Below, piece after piece: positions 1 through 6,077 of a stretch of DNA of 7,312 nucleotides; position 1 is the first letter of the stretch, and each line of letters opens with the position of its first letter. The notes below the pieces were generated by a model, which was not told the DNA's origin, made no database searches, and worked only from the letters and a program-made list of their open reading frames with translations. The DNA is from Bacteroidaceae bacterium (GTDB lineage: Bacteria; Bacteroidota; Bacteroidia; Bacteroidales; Bacteroidaceae): contig JALNVG010000125.1 of the NCBI GenBank assembly GCA_023227685.1, positions 1-7,312 of the forward strand. Direction: 5' to 3'. Position numbers and translations under genes: made by a program.

Positions 1-46
1 ATCGAATATTATGAAAGCAAACATGTTATCCATGATGAAAACACTT
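1..46 (+). repeat. Direct repeat copy 1 (46-bp leader shared with 4010-4055)
   Basis: These 46 bases are identical to 4010-4055, about 4.0 kb downstream in the same orientation, and identity stops abruptly after ACACTT. The repeat reaches the window edge, so its true left boundary, possibly including a promoter, is unknown. It contains an ATG at 11 that opens a 14-residue reading frame (MKANMLSMMKTLYP, stop 53-55); the first 12 residues equal those of the small ORF at 4020. Here the frame is cut short just after the repeat ends and the outer-membrane protein gene begins about 60 bases later. The copy may be an untranslated leader, a leader peptide, or the stub of a lost gene. Confidence 0.9.
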
Positions 47-115
47 TATCCATAGAACGATATATGTCTGGAGAATTTGTGATATAGATCGTTATTTATT
101 GAATTTGCAGTGAAA

Positions 116-2557
116 ATGAATCAATCAAGTAGTATTATTAGAAAGTGGCTGTGGATGGCGTTATTTGCTATTTTGAGCATATCTGTTTATGCACAGAAAA
201 AAGTGGAAGGACAGATTACAGATAATAACGGAGTGCCGTTATCCGGTGTTTTAGTTGCTGAGATCTATTCAGGGGAAAGCTTTTCAGGCGGCGATATCGT
301 GCAAAGCAGGGATGATGGCAAATTTACTGTTTTCATCAATAAAAAAGGCTCGTCGCTGTATATTACAAATATAGGATACAAGCCTCAGGAAATAAGGAAT
401 ATAGCTGATTCAACAGGCTTTATTTATGTGGTGATGGCGCCGGATCCCAACTTTACATTGAAAGAAGTTACGGTATCGGCTTATAAAAAGGCCGTTACGG
501 TAAAAAGTGACCGTATCGTTTACGACATGGCAACAAATCCCATGAATGAAAATAATAATACGCTGCAGGCTTTGCGGTTTGTACCTCTGGTTATTGCCAA
601 CGACAATGGTTTTTCGATTATAGGGAAAAATATTACGCAGGTTTATATCAATAATCGCAAAAGCAATCTGACACCGGAGGCGTTGTTTGCTTATCTTCAA
701 ACTCTACCGGCATCGAGCATCGACAAAATAGAAGTGATCACGGCTCCGGGAAGCAGTTTCAGAGGGGAAGGCAATTTTGGAGTGATTCATATCAAACTCA
801 AGAATGCGGAGAACGAAGGGCTGAGAGGTTTTGCCAATGGTGCTGTATGGAGGACCCATCATTTTAAGGAGAATGCCAATCTGAATCTATCCTATAACAA
901 GAATAAATTGTCTACAGACTTGTCGCTCGGCTCAGGTCACTATAATACTTACAGAACGTCGAAGGTTCAGACCGATTATTTGCAAACGCCTCTGATTACA
1001 AATCAGAAATATAAGTCGGATACGTGGGAGAACAGTTTTTTTGCCAACCTGAGGGCGGACTATGTACTGGATAAAACAAAGACAGTGGGTATTGTTGTCA
1101 ACAGCTCGCTGGAAAATACCAACGGCAATAATACAGGCTTTACCACTTTCAAAACAAACGGGATGAATGCCTTGGATTCGACGATAGACATGAATAAGTT
1201 TGATAAAAAACGGAACCGGGAGTTGGCTGCGAATGCAAACTATCGCTATCATTCAAAAGACGGGAAGCGTTATTTCACCGGCGATCTTGATTATTTGTAT
1301 AATTATAATAAATCTTATTCGCGTAACCTGATGAATCGTATAGATGATAACGGCGAAGCGATTTCTAATTATAAGAATATAGAACAGAGTGTACCGCAAA
1401 TATCCAATGTCTGTTCCGGAAAAATAGAATATGGAAACAATCTTGACAAGATATGCAATCTGAAGTTGGGGGCAGATGCTTATTACTCCAAAGTAAGCGA
1501 TGATAATAAATACAGCAACTGGCAGGAGGGCGCATACCATCTTGATCCTGTTTACAGCAACCATTTTAAGGTGAGGGAATTTACGCCTTCCCTGTTTATT
1601 GAAGCCGAGAAGTCCTGGAACTATCAATTTGATACACAGTTAGGTACACGATTGGAATATACAAACTACAAGGGTAAAGAATATACAACAAACGAAGATT
1701 TTACTACCGATTATTTCAAAGTATTGCCCTATCTTAATATTAATTATAATCCAACCAAAATACACAGCCTGAGTTATTCGTTTTCCTGTAGAGTATCCAG
1801 GCCGAGTTATCGCAATCTGAATCCGTTTAAAGAATATATCTCGCCTACGGAGTATTCTGTAGGAAATCCATTTCTTAAGCCGGAAAATGTGTATTATCAG
1901 GAATTTACGTATGGGTTCAAAAGCAAGTACTTTTTGTCGGCATCATACGAACTGGACAATCATGGAATCAATTTCATACAGATAGTCAAAGAGGGCAATC
2001 TCATTGAAAACACAATGGACAACGGAGGTAAGAGGCGGAATTTCTATATGTGGTTCAGTACTTCGTTCAGGTATTTTAAAGGTAATGCCAATTCAAATAT
2101 CAACTTAACGTATCATTGGAAACGAATGATCAGCAATTCGCCGGGTATAGACATCGATTTCGAGAACAATAGCTGCGCTTTTTCACTACAGAATAACTAC
2201 ACGCTTTCCAACAGATACAAATGGTGGTTCGACTGTGGCGTTGTATATACTTCTAAAATTCGAAACACATACACGCGGATGCCGGCTTCTTTCAATTGGA
2301 ATGCACAATTGAGAAAGGGCATTAAGGATTTTCAATTCAGCCTTTATTGCAACATTGTCAATTATATGTATGACCATAAATGGACGCAGGTCCGGAAGAC
2401 GGTGTATGAAAATAACTATCTGAGAAGTATAGATTATGCCAAATCAGAACCGAACAGTTTCGGTTTCAGAGTGTCTTACAGCTTTGGAAATTCAAAAGTC
2501 AAGAGAGTAGGGGAACGAAGCACTTCTAACTCAGAGGTAAGAAATAGAGTATATTAA
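116..2557 (+). CDS. Outer membrane beta-barrel protein with CarboxypepD_reg-like domain (TonB-receptor-like)
   Basis: This is a predicted outer-membrane barrel of the Bacteroidetes OMP_b-brl_3/TonB-dependent-receptor-like type, 813 residues from the ATG at 116. A GTG at 110 in the same frame would add two residues; ATG is preferred because it directly precedes a normal signal peptide (basic RKW, hydrophobic core, ending VYAQ near residue 27). Next comes a carboxypeptidase-regulatory-like beta-sandwich (about residues 30-110, starting VEGQITDNNGVPLSGV). A plug-like domain follows (about 113-233), with LKEVTVSA, QVYINNRK and the typical IDKIEVITAPGSSFRGEG. The rest is an aromatic-rich barrel ending near FRVSYSFGNSK with a short polar tail. 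Family knowledge implies TonB-linked uptake or a structural outer-membrane role; the substrate cannot be read. There is no SusC signature and no SusD neighbour. Its partner is probably the lipoprotein starting 2 bases after its stop. Confidence 0.9.
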   Translation: MNQSSSIIRKWLWMALFAILSISVYAQKKVEGQITDNNGVPLSGVLVAEIYSGESFSGGDIVQSRDDGKFTVFINKKGSSLYITNIGYKPQEIRNIADSTGFIYVVMAPDPNFTLKEVTVSAYKKAVTVKSDRIVYDMATNPMNENNNTLQALRFVPLVIANDNGFSIIGKNITQVYINNRKSNLTPEALFAYLQTLPASSIDKIEVITAPGSSFRGEGNFGVIHIKLKNAENEGLRGFANGAVWRTHHFKENANLNLSYNKNKLSTDLSLGSGHYNTYRTSKVQTDYLQTPLITNQKYKSDTWENSFFANLRADYVLDKTKTVGIVVNSSLENTNGNNTGFTTFKTNGMNALDSTIDMNKFDKKRNRELAANANYRYHSKDGKRYFTGDLDYLYNYNKSYSRNLMNRIDDNGEAISNYKNIEQSVPQISNVCSGKIEYGNNLDKICNLKLGADAYYSKVSDDNKYSNWQEGAYHLDPVYSNHFKVREFTPSLFIEAEKSWNYQFDTQLGTRLEYTNYKGKEYTTNEDFTTDYFKVLPYLNINYNPTKIHSLSYSFSCRVSRPSYRNLNPFKEYISPTEYSVGNPFLKPENVYYQEFTYGFKSKYFLSASYELDNHGINFIQIVKEGNLIENTMDNGGKRRNFYMWFSTSFRYFKGNANSNINLTYHWKRMISNSPGIDIDFENNSCAFSLQNNYTLSNRYKWWFDCGVVYTSKIRNTYTRMPASFNWNAQLRKGIKDFQFSLYCNIVNYMYDHKWTQVRKTVYENNYLRSIDYAKSEPNSFGFRVSYSFGNSKVKRVGERSTSNSEVRNRVY

Positions 2558-2559
2558 TC

Positions 2560-3747
2560 ATGTTTTGTATCATGAGAACATTTGTATTTTTATTATTTTT
2601 TAGCTTAATGTCGTTAAGCTTTGCCTCTTGCAACAAGAGCATTCGGCAAAAAGATTCTTCGCTCATTACATTCGATGCCACGAAACATTATGCATCTAAA
2701 ACAATGGATATTCATGACATTGCTAATGTTGACTATTTAATTTTGGAAACAAAAGACAGCTTCTTATATTCCCATTGTGTCTATATAACGGAGCATTACA
2801 TTATAGCCTTAAATTCGTATGATTGCAGCTATGTCTTTTTTAACAGGCAAGGCAAAGCTGTCAGTCGCATTTCAAGATACGGACAGGGTCCTGAAGATTA
2901 TATGCATTTTTGGATTCAGACCTATTCTGAAAAAGAAGATAATCTCTATGTCTTCAGTTATCCCAATAAAATTCAGGTCTACAACAGGTTTGGCGTTTTT
3001 AAGAGAAGTCTGCCGCTCAGAAATGATTCATCCGGAGAAAAGACAAATTTAATTGATGCTATATTCGACTATAATAGCAAATATCTGTTATGCCATGATA
3101 AATTAGCGACCAAGTCCAACTCTTTCTACCTGCTATCAAAAATAAATGGAGAAATGAAGGATTTAAATATCCATTTTGACAAGAAAATTTCATCACAAAT
3201 CACCAGTAAACAGGAAGATGGAATGGCCATGGTCATTAGCTTCTTTATATCAAGCGCTGTGCCGGATGGAAAAGATTATATATTGAATGAATACTCTTCG
3301 GATACTCTCTTTGCATTAAAGCCTGATTTAAAATTACAAGCCAAATTCGTTCATAAGCCATCTGTAGGAACAAACACACCGCCCATATTGCTGGATGGTC
3401 TGCTTGATATTGGACAATATACCTTTTTTAGTGCATATGAAATGGCGTATGATTTTGCAAAGAATGAAGGAGGAAAAGAAAATCATTATGTACTTGATAA
3501 TAAATCAGGAACATTCTATGAAGTAACCATGAAAAATAAAGATTATGCGGATCAGGATCTAACGGTGGATGCTTCGAACTTTATATCAGGCAGATCATCG
3601 GATTCAAAATTGGGATTCATCAAATTAAGAAGAGATGATTTAGAGAAAGCCGATTCCGATCACAAATTAAGCGGCCCGCTAAAAAAGCTCTTCGACTCAA
3701 TGAATGAAGAAGATCCTTTTATTCTGATGATTGTGCACTTTAAATGA
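2560..3747 (+). CDS. 6-bladed beta-propeller lipoprotein (copy 1)
   Basis: This 395-residue protein resembles the Bacteroidales 6-bladed beta-propeller (DUF5128/DUF4934-like) lipoproteins. The N-terminus is a lipoprotein signal with lipobox SFASC; the acylated Cys would be residue 24. The in-frame ATG at 2572 gives a cleaner signal (MRT plus hydrophobic core, Cys20) and is a realistic alternative start. After the anchor comes the family opening (ITFDATKHY ... IHDIANVDYLILET), then blade sequences with the hallmark RISRYGQGPEDY (about 93-104), LLCHDK, and the conserved end GPLKKLFDSMNEEDPF. It shares this whole order with the protein at 4531, so the two are full-length paralogues. No catalytic residues are recognisable; propellers of this kind probably bind a ligand or protein in the envelope. 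The 2-base gap after the barrel gene implies co-transcription and suggests the two work as a pair. Confidence 0.88.
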   Translation: MFCIMRTFVFLLFFSLMSLSFASCNKSIRQKDSSLITFDATKHYASKTMDIHDIANVDYLILETKDSFLYSHCVYITEHYIIALNSYDCSYVFFNRQGKAVSRISRYGQGPEDYMHFWIQTYSEKEDNLYVFSYPNKIQVYNRFGVFKRSLPLRNDSSGEKTNLIDAIFDYNSKYLLCHDKLATKSNSFYLLSKINGEMKDLNIHFDKKISSQITSKQEDGMAMVISFFISSAVPDGKDYILNEYSSDTLFALKPDLKLQAKFVHKPSVGTNTPPILLDGLLDIGQYTFFSAYEMAYDFAKNEGGKENHYVLDNKSGTFYEVTMKNKDYADQDLTVDASNFISGRSSDSKLGFIKLRRDDLEKADSDHKLSGPLKKLFDSMNEEDPFILMIVHFK

Positions 3748-3823
3748 GTCTGAATTCTATATGAGAGAAAAGTATGAGGGGTTCAAAGCGGTACTTACCG
3801 ACAAAAATTCCTTTCTGATGTAG

Positions 3824-3840
3824 CGTTAAATTATTTAACG
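3824..3840. promoter_or_regulatory. Perfect AT-rich dyad downstream of copy-1 propeller gene
   Basis: Arms CGTTAAAT and ATTTAACG pair perfectly around a single T, and a T-run follows at 3854-3859. As RNA it could fold as a 5-bp stem with a 7-base loop, which is weak for a terminator and separated from the T-run. It could equally be a protein-binding dyad. It lies 76 bases after the propeller stop and about 110 bases before the promoter of the next unit. Confidence 0.35.
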
Positions 3841-3910
3841 TATTAAATGTCTCTTTTTTGTATAGGTCTTAATTTTGTAGCTTGATTATATTTAGTAGTA
3901 TATCTTAATA

Positions 3911-3920
3911 TTGTTAACAA
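3911..3920. promoter_or_regulatory. Palindrome TTGTTAACAA upstream of promoter
   Basis: This is a perfect 10-base palindrome, 30 bases upstream of the -33 element of the promoter at 3951-3982. Its position suits an activator or repressor site, and its core GTTAA recurs in the dyad at 3824-3840. Short AT-rich palindromes arise by chance, so this is only a candidate operator. Confidence 0.25.
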
Positions 3921-3950
3921 ATTTTATGGCTTTAAATGTCCGCAAATATT

Positions 3951-3982
3951 TTTGGAAACCGAGTTTTCTTTTCTTATCTTTA
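3951..3982 (+). promoter_or_regulatory. Bacteroidetes-type sigma-ABfr promoter
   Basis: TTTG at 3951-3954 is followed after 20 bases by TATCTTTA at 3975-3982. This fits the Bacteroides vegetative consensus (-33 TTTG, -7 TAnnTTTG) with one mismatch and near-standard spacing. Transcription would start around 3987-3990, leaving an untranslated leader of about 30 bases before the ATG at 4020. It would drive the small ORF, the pseudo-rSAM fragment and the second propeller gene. It lies just outside the 46-bp repeat; whether the first unit has the same promoter cannot be seen because the window begins inside that repeat. Confidence 0.6.
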
Positions 3983-4009
3983 CAAACTTAAAAGAAAAAA
4001 CTCATTAAC

Positions 4010-4055
4010 ATCGAATATTATGAAAGCAAACATGTTATCCATGATGAAAACACTT
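4010..4055 (+). repeat. Direct repeat copy 2 (46-bp leader shared with 1-46)
   Basis: This is identical to window bases 1-46. It covers the last 10 bases of the leader and the first 12 codons of the small ORF at 4020. On its left, the copy-2 sequence continues into the promoter region; on its right, the two copies share no extended identity. Two exact copies in the same orientation about 4 kb apart indicate recent duplication or gene conversion. They could also serve as sites for homologous recombination that removes or doubles the barrel-propeller pair. Confidence 0.9.
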
Positions 4056-4136
4056 AGAGAGAAGTATGTAATCTTAGTATGGTTGTTTATATTAAGTATG
4101 TCTGTAGTTTATAATAACTTTATCACTACTGTTTGA
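4020..4136 (+). CDS. Small hydrophobic protein, 38 aa (possible orphan signal peptide or leader)
   Basis: I do not recognise a family. The ORF begins with the repeat-encoded MKANMLSMMKTL, followed by REKY and a hydrophobic segment (YVILVWLFILSMSVV, about residues 16-30), then a short polar tail. This resembles a signal peptide or a single membrane span. The core ILSMSVVY is close to ILSISVY in the signal peptide of the barrel protein at 116, so it may be the surviving start of a lost outer-membrane protein gene. An ATG at 3936 would extend the frame to 66 residues but would put the promoter inside the coding region, so 4020 is preferred; ATGs at 4032, 4041 and 4044 are also possible. Its TGA overlaps the ATG of the next gene by one base, suggesting coupled translation. 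It could be a real small protein or only a translated leader. Confidence 0.45.
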   Translation: MKANMLSMMKTLREKYVILVWLFILSMSVVYNNFITTV

Positions 4137-4510
4137 TGAAATCAAATGGAAATATTAATTTTTTTGAAGAAAATGTCTTTTTGACAAGTAAAGATATTTT
4201 ATCTGTTCATATAGGACTGAAAGATTTTTTCAGAAAACAGGTCCTTAATGAGAATGACTTTGGCAAAATAACGATTCAGTCAAATGGTGATGTATATGCA
4301 AATGTACACTATCCTGTTTTAGGCAATATCTATACTCATCGTATTTATTGGTTGATACAAAGAGAGATCAGTGAAGGCCAATCTTGGTTACGTTTGCGAA
4401 ATAGTGAGCCTTGTAAGCAATGTATCTGTCAATGGTTATGCCCTTCTCCATCAGATTACGAGATTGAGATCGGAAGACCGAACCTATGTAATGTGAAATC
4501 TAGTAAATAA
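4136..4510 (+). CDS. C-terminal fragment of pseudo-rSAM protein, GG-Bacteroidales peptide system (TIGR04150-like)
   Basis: This 124-residue ORF looks like the C-terminal third of the pseudo-radical-SAM proteins (TIGR04150-like, usually near 400 residues) that accompany GG-Bacteroidales radical-SAM peptide maturases. From memory of the family, the recognised parts are NINFFEENVFLT at the start, DFGKITIQSNGDVYANV in the middle, GNIYTHRIYWLI, and a Cys-rich end with C93, C96, C98 and C102 followed by SPSDYEIEIGRPNLC (C118). That SPASM-like cluster is intact and could bind an Fe-S centre. The N-terminal barrel is absent, and nothing upstream in the window encodes it. The ATG at 4136 overlaps the previous stop (TGATG); a TTG at 4133 is the longer, less likely start. 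Either this is a deletion remnant kept open by translational coupling or a reduced working protein. No radical SAM enzyme or precursor peptide is seen nearby. Confidence 0.7.
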   Translation: MKSNGNINFFEENVFLTSKDILSVHIGLKDFFRKQVLNENDFGKITIQSNGDVYANVHYPVLGNIYTHRIYWLIQREISEGQSWLRLRNSEPCKQCICQWLCPSPSDYEIEIGRPNLCNVKSSK

Positions 4511-4530
4511 TATCTTTAATTTTTAAGAGT

Positions 4531-5721
4531 ATGATCAGTAAATATATAATATCAGTGATTATTCCGGCCTTTATTTTTGCCGGATGTAGTACGAAATCTC
4601 CAATAGAAAATAACTTCATCACGGTGGATGTGACGAAGGATTATCCCAAGAAGGATGTAGTCTTGCAGGATATATTCGATATAGAGTATGTGCCATTGGA
4701 GACGAGTGATGAATTTTTGACTTCAGGTAATGTCCGCGCCATTGGCAAGAACCTCATTATCACAAAGAACAACGGGAGGACAGATGGCAATATCTACCTG
4801 TTCGATCGCACAACCGGGAAAGGGATACGCAGGATAAACCGACTGGGACAAGGCGGCGAAGAATATACCAATATTCTGGATATTGTTCTAGACGAGGATC
4901 GGCAAGAGATGTTTGTCAACAACCACTATTTGGCAAAAATAGTCGTATATGATTTGAAGGGTAATTTTAAACGGAGTTTTAAACAAAAAGAAAATTATTT
5001 TTACGGTGAAATAGGTAATTTTGATAAAGACCGACTTATCTGCCATGACGATTGTTTGAGTTTTGATAAAGAAGAAACAAAACGAAACTTCTTTATGTTG
5101 GCATCCAAACAAGATGGAAGCATCAAAGAAATACCGATTCCATACGATAAGGTGAAAACTTCATTGATATTAAAGCAAGTTGATGGGAAAAAGCGTGATT
5201 GGAGTATTTACAATAAGAGAATGATTCCCTATAAAGACAGCTGGTTACTCAACGAGATATCCGCCGATACGATATATAGATATTCTCCTGATGCGGGTTT
5301 GATTCCTTTTATCGTAAGGAAGCCGTCTGTACAAACCATGAGTCCCGAAATATTTCTTTTCCCTAGTGTTATGACAGATCGTTATTATTTCATGCAGACT
5401 GCGAAGAAAGATTTTGATTTTAAAATGGATTCTGATGTGGAAAGAACCGATCTGATGTATGATAAAGAGACCAATAAAATTTTTAGGGTTACGATTTATA
5501 ATGCCGATTATACAGAGAAAGTTCCCGTTAAGATCATGTTTGAAATGTTTATGTTATCCTTTATTAATAAAGATGGAGTCGCTTTTTCTAGAGTATTGCC
5601 TGCTTTTGAATTAGCTGAGGCATACAAGAACGGTAAATTGCGCGGTCATCTAAAGAAGATTGCCGCTAAACTTGATGAAGAGGACAATCCTGTCATCATG
5701 ATTGCAAAGTACAAGAGGTGA
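4531..5721 (+). CDS. 6-bladed beta-propeller lipoprotein (copy 2)
   Basis: This 396-residue lipoprotein starts with a clear signal (MISKYIISVIIPAFIFAGC, acylated Cys19). It then follows the same plan as the protein at 2560: FITVDVTKDY, LQDIFDIEYVPLET, the hallmark RINRLGQGGEEY (about 101-112), LICHDD, SWLLNEISADTIY, RKPSVQTMSPEIF and the C-terminal LRGHLKKIAAKLDEEDNPVIMIAKYK. It belongs to the Bacteroidales 6-bladed beta-propeller (DUF5128/DUF4934-like) group; molecular role unknown, probably binding in the periplasm or at the outer membrane. Alignment by eye shows clear but moderate similarity to copy 1 over the whole length, so the duplication is old or came with rapid divergence. It starts 20 bases after the pseudo-rSAM fragment with no promoter seen between them, so it is probably read from 3951-3982. 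Unlike copy 1 it has no barrel gene beside it. Confidence 0.9.
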   Translation: MISKYIISVIIPAFIFAGCSTKSPIENNFITVDVTKDYPKKDVVLQDIFDIEYVPLETSDEFLTSGNVRAIGKNLIITKNNGRTDGNIYLFDRTTGKGIRRINRLGQGGEEYTNILDIVLDEDRQEMFVNNHYLAKIVVYDLKGNFKRSFKQKENYFYGEIGNFDKDRLICHDDCLSFDKEETKRNFFMLASKQDGSIKEIPIPYDKVKTSLILKQVDGKKRDWSIYNKRMIPYKDSWLLNEISADTIYRYSPDAGLIPFIVRKPSVQTMSPEIFLFPSVMTDRYYFMQTAKKDFDFKMDSDVERTDLMYDKETNKIFRVTIYNADYTEKVPVKIMFEMFMLSFINKDGVAFSRVLPAFELAEAYKNGKLRGHLKKIAAKLDEEDNPVIMIAKYKR

Positions 5722-5880
5722 TGGAAGCGGTTCTCTATTGTTTAATTTTTCACATAACATCGTACATATTATATTGTTCTTTTTGGGTACTTCACATTCT
5801 AAATTTGTTGTAGATGTCTCAACTCTTACTTTTGATATACCCAAATTGGAAATGCTTAAAAAGCTCTTTTAGTGCATAAT

Positions 5881-5905
5881 CAATTGGAATTGGGCAATTG
5901 GAATT
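5881..5905. repeat. Tandem 11-base repeat CAATTGGAATT x2
   Basis: CAATTGGAATT occurs at 5881-5891 and 5895-5905, separated by GGG, giving a 14-base period. The core AATTGGAA also appears at 5844-5851. The repeats lie 130-150 bases upstream of the likely promoter of the TPR gene, where an activator site would be plausible. No regulator can be assigned from the sequence. Confidence 0.5.
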
Positions 5906-5964
5906 ATAGCATGGATAATTTATTAAAAGTTTTTTTAAACTGTGCGTGAAAATTGTTTATTCAA

Positions 5965-5979
5965 TGTTGAATCTCAACA
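5965..5979. promoter_or_regulatory. Inverted repeat TGTTGA-ATC-TCAACA
   Basis: Perfect 6-base arms flank a 3-base centre, 28 bases upstream of the TTTG element at 6007. No T-run follows, which argues against a terminator. Its location immediately upstream of the candidate promoter suggests an operator for a dimeric DNA-binding protein. Confidence 0.35.
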
Positions 5980-6006
5980 AAGAAATTTTATGCTAAATAG
6001 GTCATT

Positions 6007-6040
6007 TTTGATTATCGTATTCTGCTAGAAGATAAATTTG
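6007..6040 (+). promoter_or_regulatory. Candidate Bacteroidetes promoter for the TPR gene
   Basis: TTTG at 6007-6010 is followed after 22 bases by TAAATTTG at 6033-6040, an exact match to the -7 consensus TAnnTTTG. The spacing is a little longer than usual. Transcription would begin near 6046, about 30 bases before the ATG at 6078, similar to the leader length inferred for the promoter at 3951. An overlapping weaker pair (TTTG 6037-6040, TATGATTG 6061-6068) would leave almost no leader. Confidence 0.45.
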
Positions 6041-6077
6041 TTTACCTTTACGATTCAGAATATGATTGTAATCAGAT

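Larger units (their letters stand above)
5722..6077. other. 356-base gene-free intergenic region
   Basis: No convincing coding sequence lies here on either strand. The stretch is AT-rich and holds three copies of AATTGGAA (5844-5851, 5882-5889, 5896-5903), a perfect inverted repeat at 5965-5979, a weak AU-only stem at 5923-5938 (TTAAAA/TTTTAA) and a promoter-like sequence ending at 6040. I see no GC-rich stem with a U-tract that would make a good intrinsic terminator for the propeller gene. The length and repeats suggest a regulated upstream region for the TPR protein. Confidence 0.6.

Noticed and set aside
76..107. Promoter-like TTTG-N20-TGAATTTG in front of the barrel gene
   Set aside because: The -7 element has a mismatch at the important A, and a start near 114 would leave no leader before the ATG at 116. 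The unit is more likely read from upstream of the repeat, outside the window.
410..1627. Reverse-strand open frames inside the barrel gene (410-700, 932-1252, 1253-1627)
   Set aside because: They lie entirely within a well-supported + strand gene, lack recognisable domains, and have the irregular composition of antisense frames.
2819..3052. 77-codon + strand frame inside the first propeller gene
   Set aside because: It is in another frame of a clear lipoprotein gene, with no promoter, spacing or domain support.
3761..3823. 20-codon frame just after the first propeller gene, beginning MREKYEGFK
   Set aside because: It is too short to judge and has no homology I recognise. Its resemblance to REKY in the small ORF at 4020 covers only a few bases and is probably chance.
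3936..4019. Upstream ATG extension of the small hydrophobic ORF to 66 residues
   Set aside because: The extension would contain the -33 and -7 promoter elements and lies outside the repeated leader; the ATG at 4020 is the start shared with copy 1.
1..4055. Invertible (phase-variable) promoter or insertion sequence flanked by the repeats
   Set aside because: The 46-bp repeats are direct, not inverted, and no recombinase, transposase or target-site duplication is seen.
5650..5844. 64-codon reverse-strand frame across the end of the second propeller gene
   Set aside because: It overlaps the end of a solid gene, has no recognisable domain, and no promoter is evident for it on the reverse strand.
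5923..5938. TTAAAA/TTTTAA stem followed by few T residues
   Set aside because: A six-pair AU-only stem with no G-C pairs and no proper U-tract after it is not a credible intrinsic terminator.
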